Below are positions 48,543-59,024 of a stretch of DNA of 64,000 bases, piece by piece. Under the pieces are notes generated by a model, which was not told where the DNA came from, did not search any database, and saw nothing but the letters and a program-made list of their open reading frames with translations. The position numbers were made by a program, and so were the translations under genes. This DNA comes from Aaosphaeria pasadenensis (taxonomy: Eukaryota; Ascomycota; Dothideomycetes; Pleosporales), in NCBI GenBank assembly GCA_022813625.1, contig JAKLMB010000016.1, forward strand, positions 372,001-436,000. The letters run 5' to 3'. The stretch's first letter is position 1, and every line of letters starts with the position of its first letter.

Positions 48543-51500
48543 TTGACTACAGCAGCGCAAGGTGCTTTTGTCATTTTGACAGATGGCACAACACAGATCT
48601 TTTTAGCAGGCATGCATAGGGATGGCCCGGAACCCTATTGCATAGTCCCATTCTGTGCAAATAATTACGACTGGCTAGGAAGAACGATGTCAGACTGGCA
48701 GACATGGCAGTGGATGATGCAGCAGACGATATTTCCGGACAAATTATCGCCAGGGTCTTTCAACCACAGGATCTTTAAAGTCGCCGCGATGAAAGAATTA
48801 AACCGGACTTCCAATCTGTCGTCTGTAAATGGACCACCTCACCTGGGATTCTACGCCGGCACACCTATTCTTACGAAACACGGCATCGGCATTGGCGTTG
48901 TTTTCCTGGTTGATGGCTGTGAACGGAAGAAACTGCGCATAGTAGAGATTAAAGCTCTGGAAGATGTAGCTTCTAGATGCATCGAACTAATGGATCTGAC
49001 TCGAGAGAAGTGTTTTCATGAAAGATGGGTCAGCATACAAGAAGAATTGGAGATCTTTGTACAGACTCATGTCCTTACAGCTCAAGCAATAGAGGAACCG
49101 CCCATTAGAAAGACGATAGTAGGGTTAGAGCATAAAAGGAGTAAGAAGCGCCTGGCTCCTCTGCGCATCGCAGAGCCACCCCTTGTCGGAGAGGATAACC
49201 CAGAGATTCAGGGTGAGGAATCACAAAGACTTGTACGGGCAGAGCTGGAGCGAGACGAACGAATTGCGCAAGAAGACAACGAGCAGGATGCCCGTACACT
49301 GAAAGCAGAAGCCAGCCACAACAATAAAAGAGGTAGATTCCAGGGCGAAACGGTGTACCAAAAGTTGTTCCGTAGGGCCGCTCAGTGTCTACAGCAAGCT
49401 ATGGAGGTTGACGGCGCTGTCTTCGTGGATGGCCTTGTTGGGTATCATGGAGGTGTACAGCCCGTTAGCGAGACTGAACAAGAGCTAAATAAGGAAACCA
49501 CCGCAGTGACTCGTCAAGCTATCCTTCGAGAGAAGCAAAAGTCAATCCCACCCACAGACAACAGCCCAGGCCACCGAAAAAGAAGAGATCAATACAAGAG
49601 ACAGGATAAGATTCAAAGCCACACGAGAGTTTTCACAAGCGCAGAATATCAGAGGGGTGTTAAGGTAAAACAGCTGGCGTTACTCTTAGGTGCTTCATTT
49701 CATGACGAAACCGACGTGGCAGAAACATCTGATTCGGGGGTTACGCGGGGTCTGTCGACAATAAATGAGGGCTTTCTGCAAAGGCTTATGGACCGCCATC
49801 CTACCGGGGCAATTTGGTATCTACAGGGCACCAAAATGACCCTTGTGGACGGGGACATGCTCGTCGGGGATGATCAGAATAGGGAAGCGGAGAAGTTGAC
49901 GAAGGCTTTCCCAAGTGCAAAGCAGCTTATGTTTCAACCACTCAAGGATCCCACCTCTGTCAAACGGCTAGCAGCCTGCTTCGTGTGGAGGAATGCTGGC
50001 TTCCCAACTTTTGAGCCTGTAATGGACCTTCGATCTTTGAAGAGCTTCTTGCGCGTAGTGGAGTCGGAAATATCAAGAACTGACTCGGCTGCCGCCGTGA
50101 AACAACAAGAGACCTTTGTCTCATCTGTAAGCCATGAGCTAAGTATGACATCGTCCAGTCTTCTGATGTATACTTGAGACTGACGAAATAGGAACCCCGC
50201 TGCACGGAATTTTGGGTGCGGTGCAACTATTGCAAGACACAGGCCTGAGCACTCTACAAAATGCTCTAGTGGACACTATTACTACGTGTGGCTCCACTCT
50301 CCATGAAACTCTCACAAGTGTCCTGTCTTACGCGAAGATCAATCAGTTTGAGCGTCGGCAGCACAAGTACCGTCAAAGACGCCCTCCAGATACGGAGTGG
50401 GCACTCCAAGACAGAAGATTATCCGGTTCGGGGCCGGACCGAGACTACGAGGGTCTTTACATTCGCACCAATGTTGCAATGCTTTGCGAGGAGATCGTGG
50501 GGTGCTCGAAGCCGGCCAATCTTTCAGCCAGTACATCAGTAACAGCAATGTTACTGTTGCTCTCTACGTCGATTATGAAGACAACTGGTCCTACTATACG
50601 GAGCCTGGAGCGTTGCGCCGTATCATTGTCAATTTGGTCGGCAATGCATTGAAGTACACTTCGGAGGGTTCAGTCGAAGTCAAAATGTCCTCGTCAAAGA
50701 ATAGTCAAGATGTGGATACGGATAACAATGATCAGAACGATGGGAGAACTCTGATTCTTGACTATCCAAGATACTGGAAAGGGAATCTCCAAATATTTCC
50801 TGGAGAATCAACTCTTCGTCCCCTTCACCCAAGAAGATACAGCAACATCACATGGAGTCGGGCTGGGAATGTCCATTGTCAAAAGCCTGGTATCTCTACT
50901 TGCAGGCGAAATCCATGTCAAAAGCGAAGTAGGCAAAGGTACCGAGATTAAACTCAGAATACCAATGCGACTGGCAGAACCTACCGTTGAAGTCGGCGAC
51001 AAATCAGCGTTGGCCCTTGAACAAAAAATCTCTCTTATCCGCCAGCAGCGCCTCACAGTCGTCGTTTTCGGTTTGCCAGATCCAGTCAAAAGTTCGTTAA
51101 CATCATACCTACGCGATTGGTTCCACTGCACCATTGTTGAGGGGACAAGTGAGTCCTCGCCAGATATCATTCTAGTTGACGAGGGTAATGAGGAGGTCTT
51201 CGAGTTGGTGAACTCGACCGCTGACACATATGGCAAAAGTGGCATCCTCCTCAGCATTGTAGTGACTCAAAAGAATCTAGCGAACCCTATGAAGTTAGTG
51301 CAGGGATACCAGAAGTGGGAGAGGATACCGCGACCGCTAGGCCCAAACAATGTAGCAAATGCAGTCCTGGTTTGTATTAGCAAACTGCACGAGCTTAGGC
51401 AGCAGGACAGTGACGGGCGGGTCCAGAAACATGTTGAGATGTTGTTGGAGACACACAAGGAAAGGAAAAATTCCGTCAAGACCATGTATGGTGCCAAATG

Positions 51501-52155
51501 GGTAGAGCGCTCGATATCACCCAAATCGTTCGGCGATCTGCCTGGGATGCCCTCGGCCATAGCTCCGAGGCAGGTTGCAACTCATCTGAATACCAACACG
51601 GCTCGGCAATCTATATTCCCGCCATCGACCAGAGATGCTCCTTTATCAGTCTCCAACGACGCGCCTAGGAAGCTTCGCATTCTACTCGTTGACGACAACA
51701 CACTCAACTTGAGGCTGCTGGAAGCATTTCTCGGAAAACACGGGTATCATAATGTAGACCAAGCCAACAACGGAGAGAAAGCGGTGAAAGCATTCAAGGG
51801 GTCCCCGAGTGGATTTGATATGATCTTCATGGGTAAGGAAACTCTCGCATTACTCTTTCCCCCTTTTCAGCTCTCCAATCACATGATAACAACTGCTATA
51901 GACCTTTCAATGCCAGTGATGGATGGATTTGAAGCCACCCGGCAGATCCGTTGTATTGAACAGGAAAGGGGTGGCATATCGTATGCTAATCCTTCCGTGA
52001 TAGTGGCATTGACTGGACTTGCCAGCGGAAGGGACGAGGAAGATGCTTTTACGGCTGGTGTAGATTTTTATATCACCAAACCTGTACAATTTGACGAGCT
52101 AGCAAGGCTATTGGAACAACGGGAGGAAGAAAGAGCTGACTTGATTGGTCGTTAA
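48543..52155 (+). CDS. hybrid histidine kinase with two opposite frameshifts (possible pseudogene)
   Basis: Cytoplasmic hybrid sensor kinase: GAF-like sensor, HisKA, HATPase and receiver. Segments 48543-50142, 50192-51832 and 51902-52155 total about 1164 codons. GAF-like sequence includes LGFYAGTPILTKHGIGIG. The H-box SHELRTPLHG is formed across the 49-nt intron 50143-50191. HATPase N-box: RRIIVNLVGNALKY; G-boxes DTGKGIS and GVGLGMS. The receiver has LLVDDNTLN and DLSMPVMDG, with the phosphoacceptor Asp codon split by in-frame intron 51833-51901. The frame drops one base at the GGGG run 50499-50502 and regains it near 50755; between them the conserved sequence lies in another frame, and the original frame stops at 50652. 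The 5' end is open: no ATG before 48612, and a CTTGACTACAG at 48542-48552 suggests an upstream exon. Confidence 0.75.
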
Positions 52156-53010
52156 TGAAGATGGACGACTCAACGCTAGTTTCAATTTCCATAATCCTAG
52201 TTAGTTTTCTGTTTGTTTAATGTCGATCGATTCATTGATGCTACTTTCATTCAGCCAAGAATCTCCACACGCACCTGATAGCCCGTTCTTCTTACAAATG
52301 CGCAACTGATAACTAGTAGCCAACTACGAGCCCCAGGAAACTACGTTGGGTATTAGGAATAGCATCTGCGGGAGTGGCGGAAGCTTCTCGTCGCGGATAA
52401 ATTGTCCGCTGCTCCTGTGCAGATCCATATAGTGCAGAGGACGACTGTATGTGCATGTCCCAATCTGGTAGTTAGAAAGAGAGTGCGAGGAAGGGTATTC
52501 ATGATCTCTCGAACTAACTTGATTTAAGGATAGCCTAGCTATTTCGGGAGCTGGCCTGCACAGGAGAGAACTTTGGTTGGTTACAGGGATCAAATCAGAC
52601 GAATACGGCGTAACTGACAATGCGAACGAGACCGAGTGCGAGGTACGCCGTATAGAACTAAAAACGTTCAACGGTTACATTGTGACCAGCTCGACCAGTC
52701 CCATTTCTTGCGCCTTGAAACGCGTCAGCGGTAATTATCTTTCGTCACATTGGCTACGTATCCTCGAGCTATTGACAACGGTCCCTGACAGAAAGTTGGA
52801 GCTAGAACCTAGCAACGGCGATGATCGTCCATGACGATGAAGTTTTGTACATTGTGCAACAATCAATTTGCATGGGATTGATCACTCAGGGTGGTGGATA
52901 CAATGTATAAGAATGGAGTATTCCTACTGTTCTTTTCCTTCGTTACCATTGCGGCAGATCTCATTCGAGGAGACGAATCTAGCGACCAGAAAGCACTCCC
53001 TCCTTCCGAA
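52156..53010. other. intergenic region
   Basis: About 0.85 kb. Short frames only. An in-frame ATG at 52903 upstream of the peroxygenase start gives a hydrophobic stretch but a poorer signal peptide. Confidence 0.55.
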
Positions 53011-54069
53011 ATGAAGCTCTCTCTTCTTACCACAGCACAAGCGCTGCTACTGTCTGCCTCTGCTCATCCGCAGTATGGAACCGGGTCACACTTGAGTTGG
53101 CACCCACCAGGGCCAAATGACTGTATGTCAAGACTGAGTCTCTGCCCAAGCTATTGATGCTGAACGATGCTGAACGCCCAACAGTCCGTGGACCTTGTCC
53201 AATGATGAACACCTTGGCCAACCACGGCTTTCTTCCTCATGATGGCAGAAACATCACTAAGGAGAATGCAATCCGTGGTATAGGAGAAGGATTGAACTTC
53301 GATGCCGATCTTGCGTCTTTGATGTGGGAGCAGGCTATCATCGCCAATCCGGAACCCAACGCTACATTCTTCACGCTGTAAGTTTCTCGTGGCTCCCAAC
53401 TTAGGCCGTTCACTGCTGATGAACTGCTTGCAGTGACCACCTCAACCGCCATAACGTCCTCGAACACGATGCCAGCTTGAGGTAAGTCGACCATGCCCAG
53501 TTACTTACAACCACCAAGGAGATGTTGACATGATCTCGTGCAAACATAGTCGAACCGACGCTTTCTTCGGAAACAACCACATATTCAACCAGAGCGTCTT
53601 TGACACAACTAAGTCCTACTGGACTGCTCCATTACTCACTGCCCAAATGCTCGCCAACAGCAAGTTGGCCAGACAGATCGAGTCAAGAGCCTTCAACCCG
53701 AACTACACATTCTCCAAGACGACCGAGGAGTTTAGTCTTGGTGAGGTTGCGGCACCCGTCATTGCCTTTGGAGACATGCAGAAGGGCACGGTGGACAGGG
53801 CGCTTGTTGAGTACTTTTTCGGTGAGTGCTACTCGGCCTGCTTATTATATCGTGAGGAGACAACTAACGATATTGTTACCGCAGAAAATGAACGACTTCC
53901 GGAGGTACTTGGATGGTCGAAGAAGAATCAAACAATTGGGTTGCAAGATATTTTGAACGTTGTTACCATCATCAGGAACGCTACCAGTCTGTTCACTGGG
54001 GCTCCTGGCTCGGATGATTCCCCGCATGGAAATAACCGTCGCGATCTTCATGCTGCTTTTCTGAGTTAG
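53011..54069 (+). CDS. heme-thiolate peroxidase / short unspecific peroxygenase
   Basis: Secreted heme-thiolate enzyme of the chloroperoxidase/UPO family, which uses H2O2 to oxygenate or halogenate organic substrates. Five exons, 53011-53122, 53185-53377, 53434-53481, 53550-53821 and 53885-54069, give 269 residues, the size of short (group I) peroxygenases. Signal peptide 1-18 (MKLSLLTTAQALLLSASA). The axial-ligand motif PCP is at 41-43 (Cys42). EHD at 112-114 with His113 is the short-type charge-stabiliser motif, and the EYFFENERLP block with the putative acid-base Glu is made by the last splice. The 48-nt third exon encodes the EHD motif. No C-terminal propeptide typical of CfuCPO is evident. 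Convergent with Rpc31, stops about 180 bp apart. Confidence 0.92.
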
Positions 54070-54250
54070 GTCTCTACATGTCAGTGTAACGGACCAAGAA
54101 GCGGATGATGCCGGAAGATAAGAGATCGCAGATGTAGATAGAGAGATGTTTTCAACTAAAAAGGGTATCTGCCCAAACTCCTGATGCAATGCCATGCCAT
54201 GCTATGCTTGTTTTTGTAGTTCCACCAACTAAATGAGATCCCCCGGGGTC

Positions 54251-55316
54251 TTAATAAGTATTGTCGTATGGGTCGTCCTCATCGACGTCGTCGTCTTCAC
54301 CGTTATCGAAATACTGTTCCGCGTTGTAATCATCCCCAGACTCTTCTGAGTCGCTGGACACGGCGGACCAGTTGTCCTCTTCGTCCACGGCGTCCGGCTT
54401 GTCATCATCCTGCTCCTCGTCATCAAGATCCGCATCTTCGTCATCTTCTCCGCGCTCCTCCATCAATTTCGTCCGTTGTTCTTCGTCCTTGATATAGCGT
54501 TCGATCTGGGTTACTGCATTACCCTTGGAGATCTGCAAGACCTTCCGCTTTTTGTTAGGCCGGTCACCAGAGGTATCGCCATTTGCAGTTGTGCCAGAAT
54601 GATCCAGGATAGAGCGCAACTCGGGAGGGAAAAGGTCCGCGACTGTTATCCTCATACGTAAGCTTGATTATCCTTTACCATCATAACTGGATATGTCTTT
54701 AGAAGCTCACCATATGGACGCGTATCCAGCTTCGGTATTCTGCGCCGAACCTTCAAATACTTCGAGGTATACGTCTGGTTGTCCGTGAAGGGATTGAAGA
54801 GTGATGTCTCAGTGGGGCCATCTTCTCCCACTTTGCGCTTCAATCCGGTTGTCATGCCATCGTTGAGGATAGTATAGAAAGAGCCTTCGTGGATGGTGTC
54901 GCGGACTGCGAGGGAGTGTTTTACGGCGGCGCTATCGTCATCACTGGGAGGTGGTGCTTGCGGTGGAGGAGCTTTCTACAGGAATGTTAGTCTGTCAAAA
55001 GGTCGTACATCCTCATATAGAGTATGCCTTTGAATTAGGATAGGGGAAAATGTTTGCGCGCGTTCAGCGGCTCGTGATTTTGACTCACGGCGCAAATGCG
55101 ACGACTGCGGATAGGTATGCGCCACCCCACTGCCATTAGGGCCAAAGGGTAGTAACTTACAGGGAAACGTTCGGCAGGGCCTCTTGGAATCTCTAGTCCC
55201 GATAGATCCCAATTCAATTCAATTCCAGCGATACTGATAGTCCCTCGTGCTGGGTTGAAGCCTCCTCCGCCTCGTCCTCCTCTGCCGCCGCCGCGACCGC
55301 CTCGACCTGGCGGCAT
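54251..55316 (-). CDS. RPC31: RNA polymerase III subunit Rpc31 (RPC7)
   Basis: Subunit of the Pol III-specific C82/C34/C31 subcomplex used in initiation of tRNA and 5S genes; nuclear. Exons 55161-55316, 54711-54975 and 54251-54642 give 270 residues (yeast 251). It has an RGG-rich start, then the conserved GFNPARGTISIAGIEL block, a middle KLDTRPY segment, the DLFPPELRSIL block, a basic NKKRKVLQ segment, and a long Asp/Glu-rich tail (EEQDDD, DDVDEDDPYDNTY), the hallmark of C31. The first intron is 185 nt. The second (54643-54710, GTGAGC...ACAG) overlaps a readable frame; splicing was preferred because reading through gives TGA directly before the conserved PPEL block. Confidence 0.88.
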
Positions 55317-55818
55317 TTGTTGCGCTTGTGTTCAAGCCGCCGTGGGTATTTCAAGGAGTCGCTAATGAGACCTAGCGAGGTCAAACGGGTGAGACGTGGT
55401 ATTTGGAATCGTCAACGTAGTGGAGAGGAAAGAAATCGAGATGTGATGTAGGAACAGTAAGAATTTTGGGGAGCAGAAGCGCCAGGCGGAGACTAAGGCA
55501 ATTCTAGCGGGTTTGGCGGGGTGGGGCACCAAAAAGCAGGTCCAGCCGCGCCCCCGCGCGCTTCACCCAACTGCTTGCCTTTCCTTACTTGCCTTACTAC
55601 TCCGTAACTACCTCTTATACTAATCGTCGTACCCATACCCTGTCACTATTATTCATCTCACTTCGTCTCTAGTCGATGATACATTCCATCACAGAGACCA
55701 TCATCCTATAGGCATTCCTGGACACACACTACGGAGCGGTCTATATACGTTGAAACGTTGAGCGAGGCATTCACATATTGCAGCAATCCTTGGCACTGGA
55801 CCGTTGAAGCTACGAGAG
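55317..55818. promoter_or_regulatory. shared divergent promoter of RPC31 and HSM3-like gene
   Basis: About 0.5 kb between two divergently transcribed genes. Contains TACTCCGTA at 55598-55606 and T/C-rich runs on the plus strand from 55560 to 55660. Any motif controlling both genes should be here; this is inferred from spacing only. Confidence 0.45.
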
Positions 55819-57819
55819 ATGGCAGACTCTTCAGCCGTTGTGTTAAAACAGCTTTCAGACCATTTGTTACAAATAGATCAAGACCCCACCACAAATCTTG
55901 ATACCGAATTGTTGGAACAATGTGAACTCTTCACAAGCACGTCCGAATACCGCACTAAGATATGGAAGGAGACTCAACCGTTGTTCCTGCAGTTAGCCAG
56001 CCTGCTCCCAAATCTCCAACAAGACCCTACGCCTCTAACACATTTCATCATCAAACTGGCTGTACCCTATCGGTTTGAAGATATCAAAGAGGTGGAGTTC
56101 GAGATAGGCCTTAATCTTGAAGCAACGCTATTCCATAGCCTCATCCTGACCCTTCTAGGAAAGGCCGCAGTGGGCCCCTCTGATGCAGCGGCGTTAGCAA
56201 ACAGGCCGGGGGTGATCTATGCCATTGTCCGACTCTGGCTGTGCTCACCAAATGCAGGTATCAGCACACAGGCCTCTCAACTTCTTCTTTCTCTACTTCG
56301 TATATCCAAGGACGAACCAGGACCTCATCCTCACCACGAACAACTCTACCAATATGGCTCGGCTCCAATATGGAAACGTCTCTTTCATGACAGCGACATA
56401 TACTCGCTCTACTACCACTACACTACCTTCGCAAAGCTCACTGTTACTGCCGAGCCCTCGTTGGCCAAGCGCGATCGGACTATTGCCCAAGCAAGACTGT
56501 TGGAGTGGCTACCGCATGTAGGAAAGATGGACTGGAAGGCCGTGACTTCCTCTTTCAACCCAGAGCTTGAAAGGAATGTTGGCCTGGCGGACGATCAAGG
56601 GCTGCTCCATTATGCCTCATTGAAGATGGTAGACGCGGCAGATGACATTCTGATGCACATGACTCTCTTAAGCTTCTATAGCGATTTGATCACAGCAATC
56701 AAAGACACCCCACATCTCACGTACGTCCGTTCATAATCGAAGTTCTTTCAGATTGTTCATGATGGGTTTTCTTTTTGGCAATATTGGCTGACCAGTAGTT
56801 AGGAATCAGCATTCCAGTCTTTCTCTTGACTTCTTAAAGGACCAAGGCATCCACAAGCAGATCATAGAGTTCCATATCAGCGACAGTCCTGGGCTCGAGC
56901 ACTCTTTTCTTAGTAGCCGGACAGCGCACTACATCAGCGAATATGCGTCAACATACCCAGTTGATTTTGAGCAAAGCCCAGAGATGCAAAGCATACGACA
57001 ATACATACATCGCAATATCAGCAGGTGTGAGCCGAGTGATCTCAGCGTACTTGCCTCCATGCCGCGTGCTACTCTCGTTCCACGGAAATCTACGGGTCTG
57101 GCTTGGAATGATGCAGTGTTGTTGGACATTCCCATATCTCGAACAAATCCAGATGCTCTTAAGACACTTGCGACCGTATTCAATGGGCCTCCTGCAGTAA
57201 ATACATCAACCTCCAATATTCTCATATTTTAGCTAAAGCATCGCAGGAGCCCATCACTTTTCCGCAACCAGTAATAACAAGTAGTCAAAGGGAACGCAAC
57301 GTCACAGAGAGTGTTTTTGCTCGCCTTCTGACTGCGTTATATTACTCCCGAAACCCAAGCTTCTTCACAGATATTGTCAAGCATGCAGATCTGATTGCAA
57401 TGAAGGAGAACGCGCTTGCGGCGCTGACCCTTCTACGATCCATCATTACATCGAGCTGGGACACGCAAGCGTCATCGGTTGTAATCGAGGAAAATGACCC
57501 TATATACCAGCAGTTACAACAATTCCCAAAAACTGGAGTTGACGCTGTGCTTGAACCTAGCATCAGTGGCGGAGTGCTGCCGTACTTGATGAAGCCTGCG
57601 ACGACCTTTTCGAATCTTGTCGGAGGACGAGGTGACGCCGAAAATGCAGCCTACCAAGTCGCGATGGCGAAATTCGATGTATTACAAGCTCTTGGCGAGA
57701 GGCTAGAGAAGGACGGAGGAAGACAGGATGTCATTGCCATGATCAGGAAAAGAGTGGCTGAAGGGCCTTGGGGTGTGGGAGGCAGTGCAGGAAGCAGAAT
57801 CGGTACCCTAGAGCTGTAA
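55819..57819 (+). CDS. HSM3/PSMD5-like helical-repeat protein
   Basis: All-helical protein I read as a mould HSM3/PSMD5-type factor, i.e. a proteasome base assembly chaperone also linked to mismatch repair in yeast; the assignment rests on overall layout and is moderate. Exons 55819-56720, 56818-57196 and 57247-57819 give 617 residues. No catalytic motif, signal or membrane segment. Leucine-rich helix pairs run throughout (LLEQCELFTSTSEYR, ATLFHSLILTLLGKAA, ASQLLLSLLRIS, LAALTLLRSIITSSW), consistent with armadillo/HEAT repeats. The C-terminus has GVLPYLMKPATTFSNLVGG. The second intron ends at CGCAG 57246, since the earlier TTTTAG would break the frame. An alternative is an uncharacterised armadillo protein. 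Confidence 0.7.
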
Positions 57820-58558
57820 TCAATCGTGGATTTATTAGATCAGACGGACGAAAAAAATGAAATCACAGCGAAAGTTCAATGTATCAGGATATCGAGTGCT
57901 TGGTTGTTAGGGGTCTGTACTCTCAGATCCGTTGATCTTCATATGGATGATGGGCGAAATTCTGGTACGGCGATGTCATATGCGAAAGACGACAATCTCC
58001 GGAGTCTCATATCATAATATACCCTGGGCCCAACTCTTGGGAAATCTCAGAGGCAACGGACGACATGGCAACTCCCTGCACTGCACCTGTCCACGCCACA
58101 CAATAACCACACATGATTACAAGTTACAGTCCGGGTGCCTAGAACGTCTGGACCAAGCCGAATAATCCGTCATCGTGGGGCTTTGCGACCCACAAAACAA
58201 ACGAAATCGCCGCTCCCGGTTAGTACCCAGCAACTTTAAGTGAGCCTCCAAGCCCTGGCACGCCACATTTGAATACTTTTGCTGCTCTGGGCGATTCTTG
58301 ACGCTGAGAGACTACTGCTCTTGGTCGGTCTTGGTAACCGTGACAATACTATATCGCCGCTGTGAGGGTCCGCATATGTGACGTCGTCATTCTTTCAACG
58401 ATGGAAAGCTTCGTAGTCTTGAGGGTATATAAGAGGGACGAATAAGCCCCGATTGGGAAGCAGAAAACCTTCTACAGAACAAATTCACTTGAAGCATCTT
58501 GAATCCAACCATTCTATTAAACTATCAAAATCGAAACCCATCAGTTCAACCACCAAAT
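57820..58558. other. intergenic region
   Basis: About 0.74 kb, no gene recognised apart from the TATA element of the following small gene. Confidence 0.55.
58426..58433 (+). promoter_or_regulatory. TATA box
   Basis: TATATAAG about 126 bp before the ATG at 58559, in the right orientation. It supports the downstream small gene being real and inducible. Confidence 0.6.
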
Positions 58559-59024
58559 ATGAACATGAATTCCCAATATAACAACAACACCAACACCTCC
58601 ACTATCAACGATAACATGATGGACGAGAGGCAAAGGGAGATGGAAGTCAAGGAGTACCAACACGCAACTCGAAGTACGTTCTCCATTCCCCATCCTTCAA
58701 CCCAATTACCCAATCCAAAGACTAACAATCAGCCAATCAGACCGCCGACCCTCTATGCTCGAAGAAGCCGAAGCATTCGCAAACGCAAATTCACCACGCA
58801 CATCCACCTCCGGCGACTCGGAATTCCTCACTCCAGAGCAAGCCAATGCCCAGAGGTCCAACCGCAATTCTAGCCGCTCGCCATCGAGGTCGGCGGAGCC
58901 CGAGATCAGGAGGGCCAGCGGCCACTTCACGGCACCCATGTCGCACCCCAAGGTGGTGCAGCAGCAGGGAAGGAGCGGAAAGATGGAGAGCTGGAAGGCA
59001 AACATGCTCGGAAAGTTGAAGTAG
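58559..59024 (+). CDS. small hydrophilic protein, 132 aa
   Basis: Two exons, 58559-58673 and 58741-59024, joined by a 67-nt intron (GTACGT...CAG) that restores ATRNRRPSMLEEAEAFANAN. The protein is polar: an Asn/Ser/Thr-rich start (MNMNSQYNNNTNTS), a charged helix (ERQREMEVKEYQ), the RRPSMLEEAEAFA block, SGDSEFLTPEQANAQR, a Ser/Arg-rich stretch, and an end with KMESWKANMLGKLK. No secretion signal. The RRPSMLEEAEAFA...LTPEQ order recalls a family of small, stress- or conidiation-associated mould proteins, but I cannot name it with confidence. TATA box upstream and consistent splicing support a real gene. Confidence 0.7.

Noticed and set aside
54652..54855. Reading through the second Rpc31 intron as coding
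   Set aside because: Gives a TGA immediately before the conserved PPEL block; donor and acceptor are standard and phase closes when spliced.
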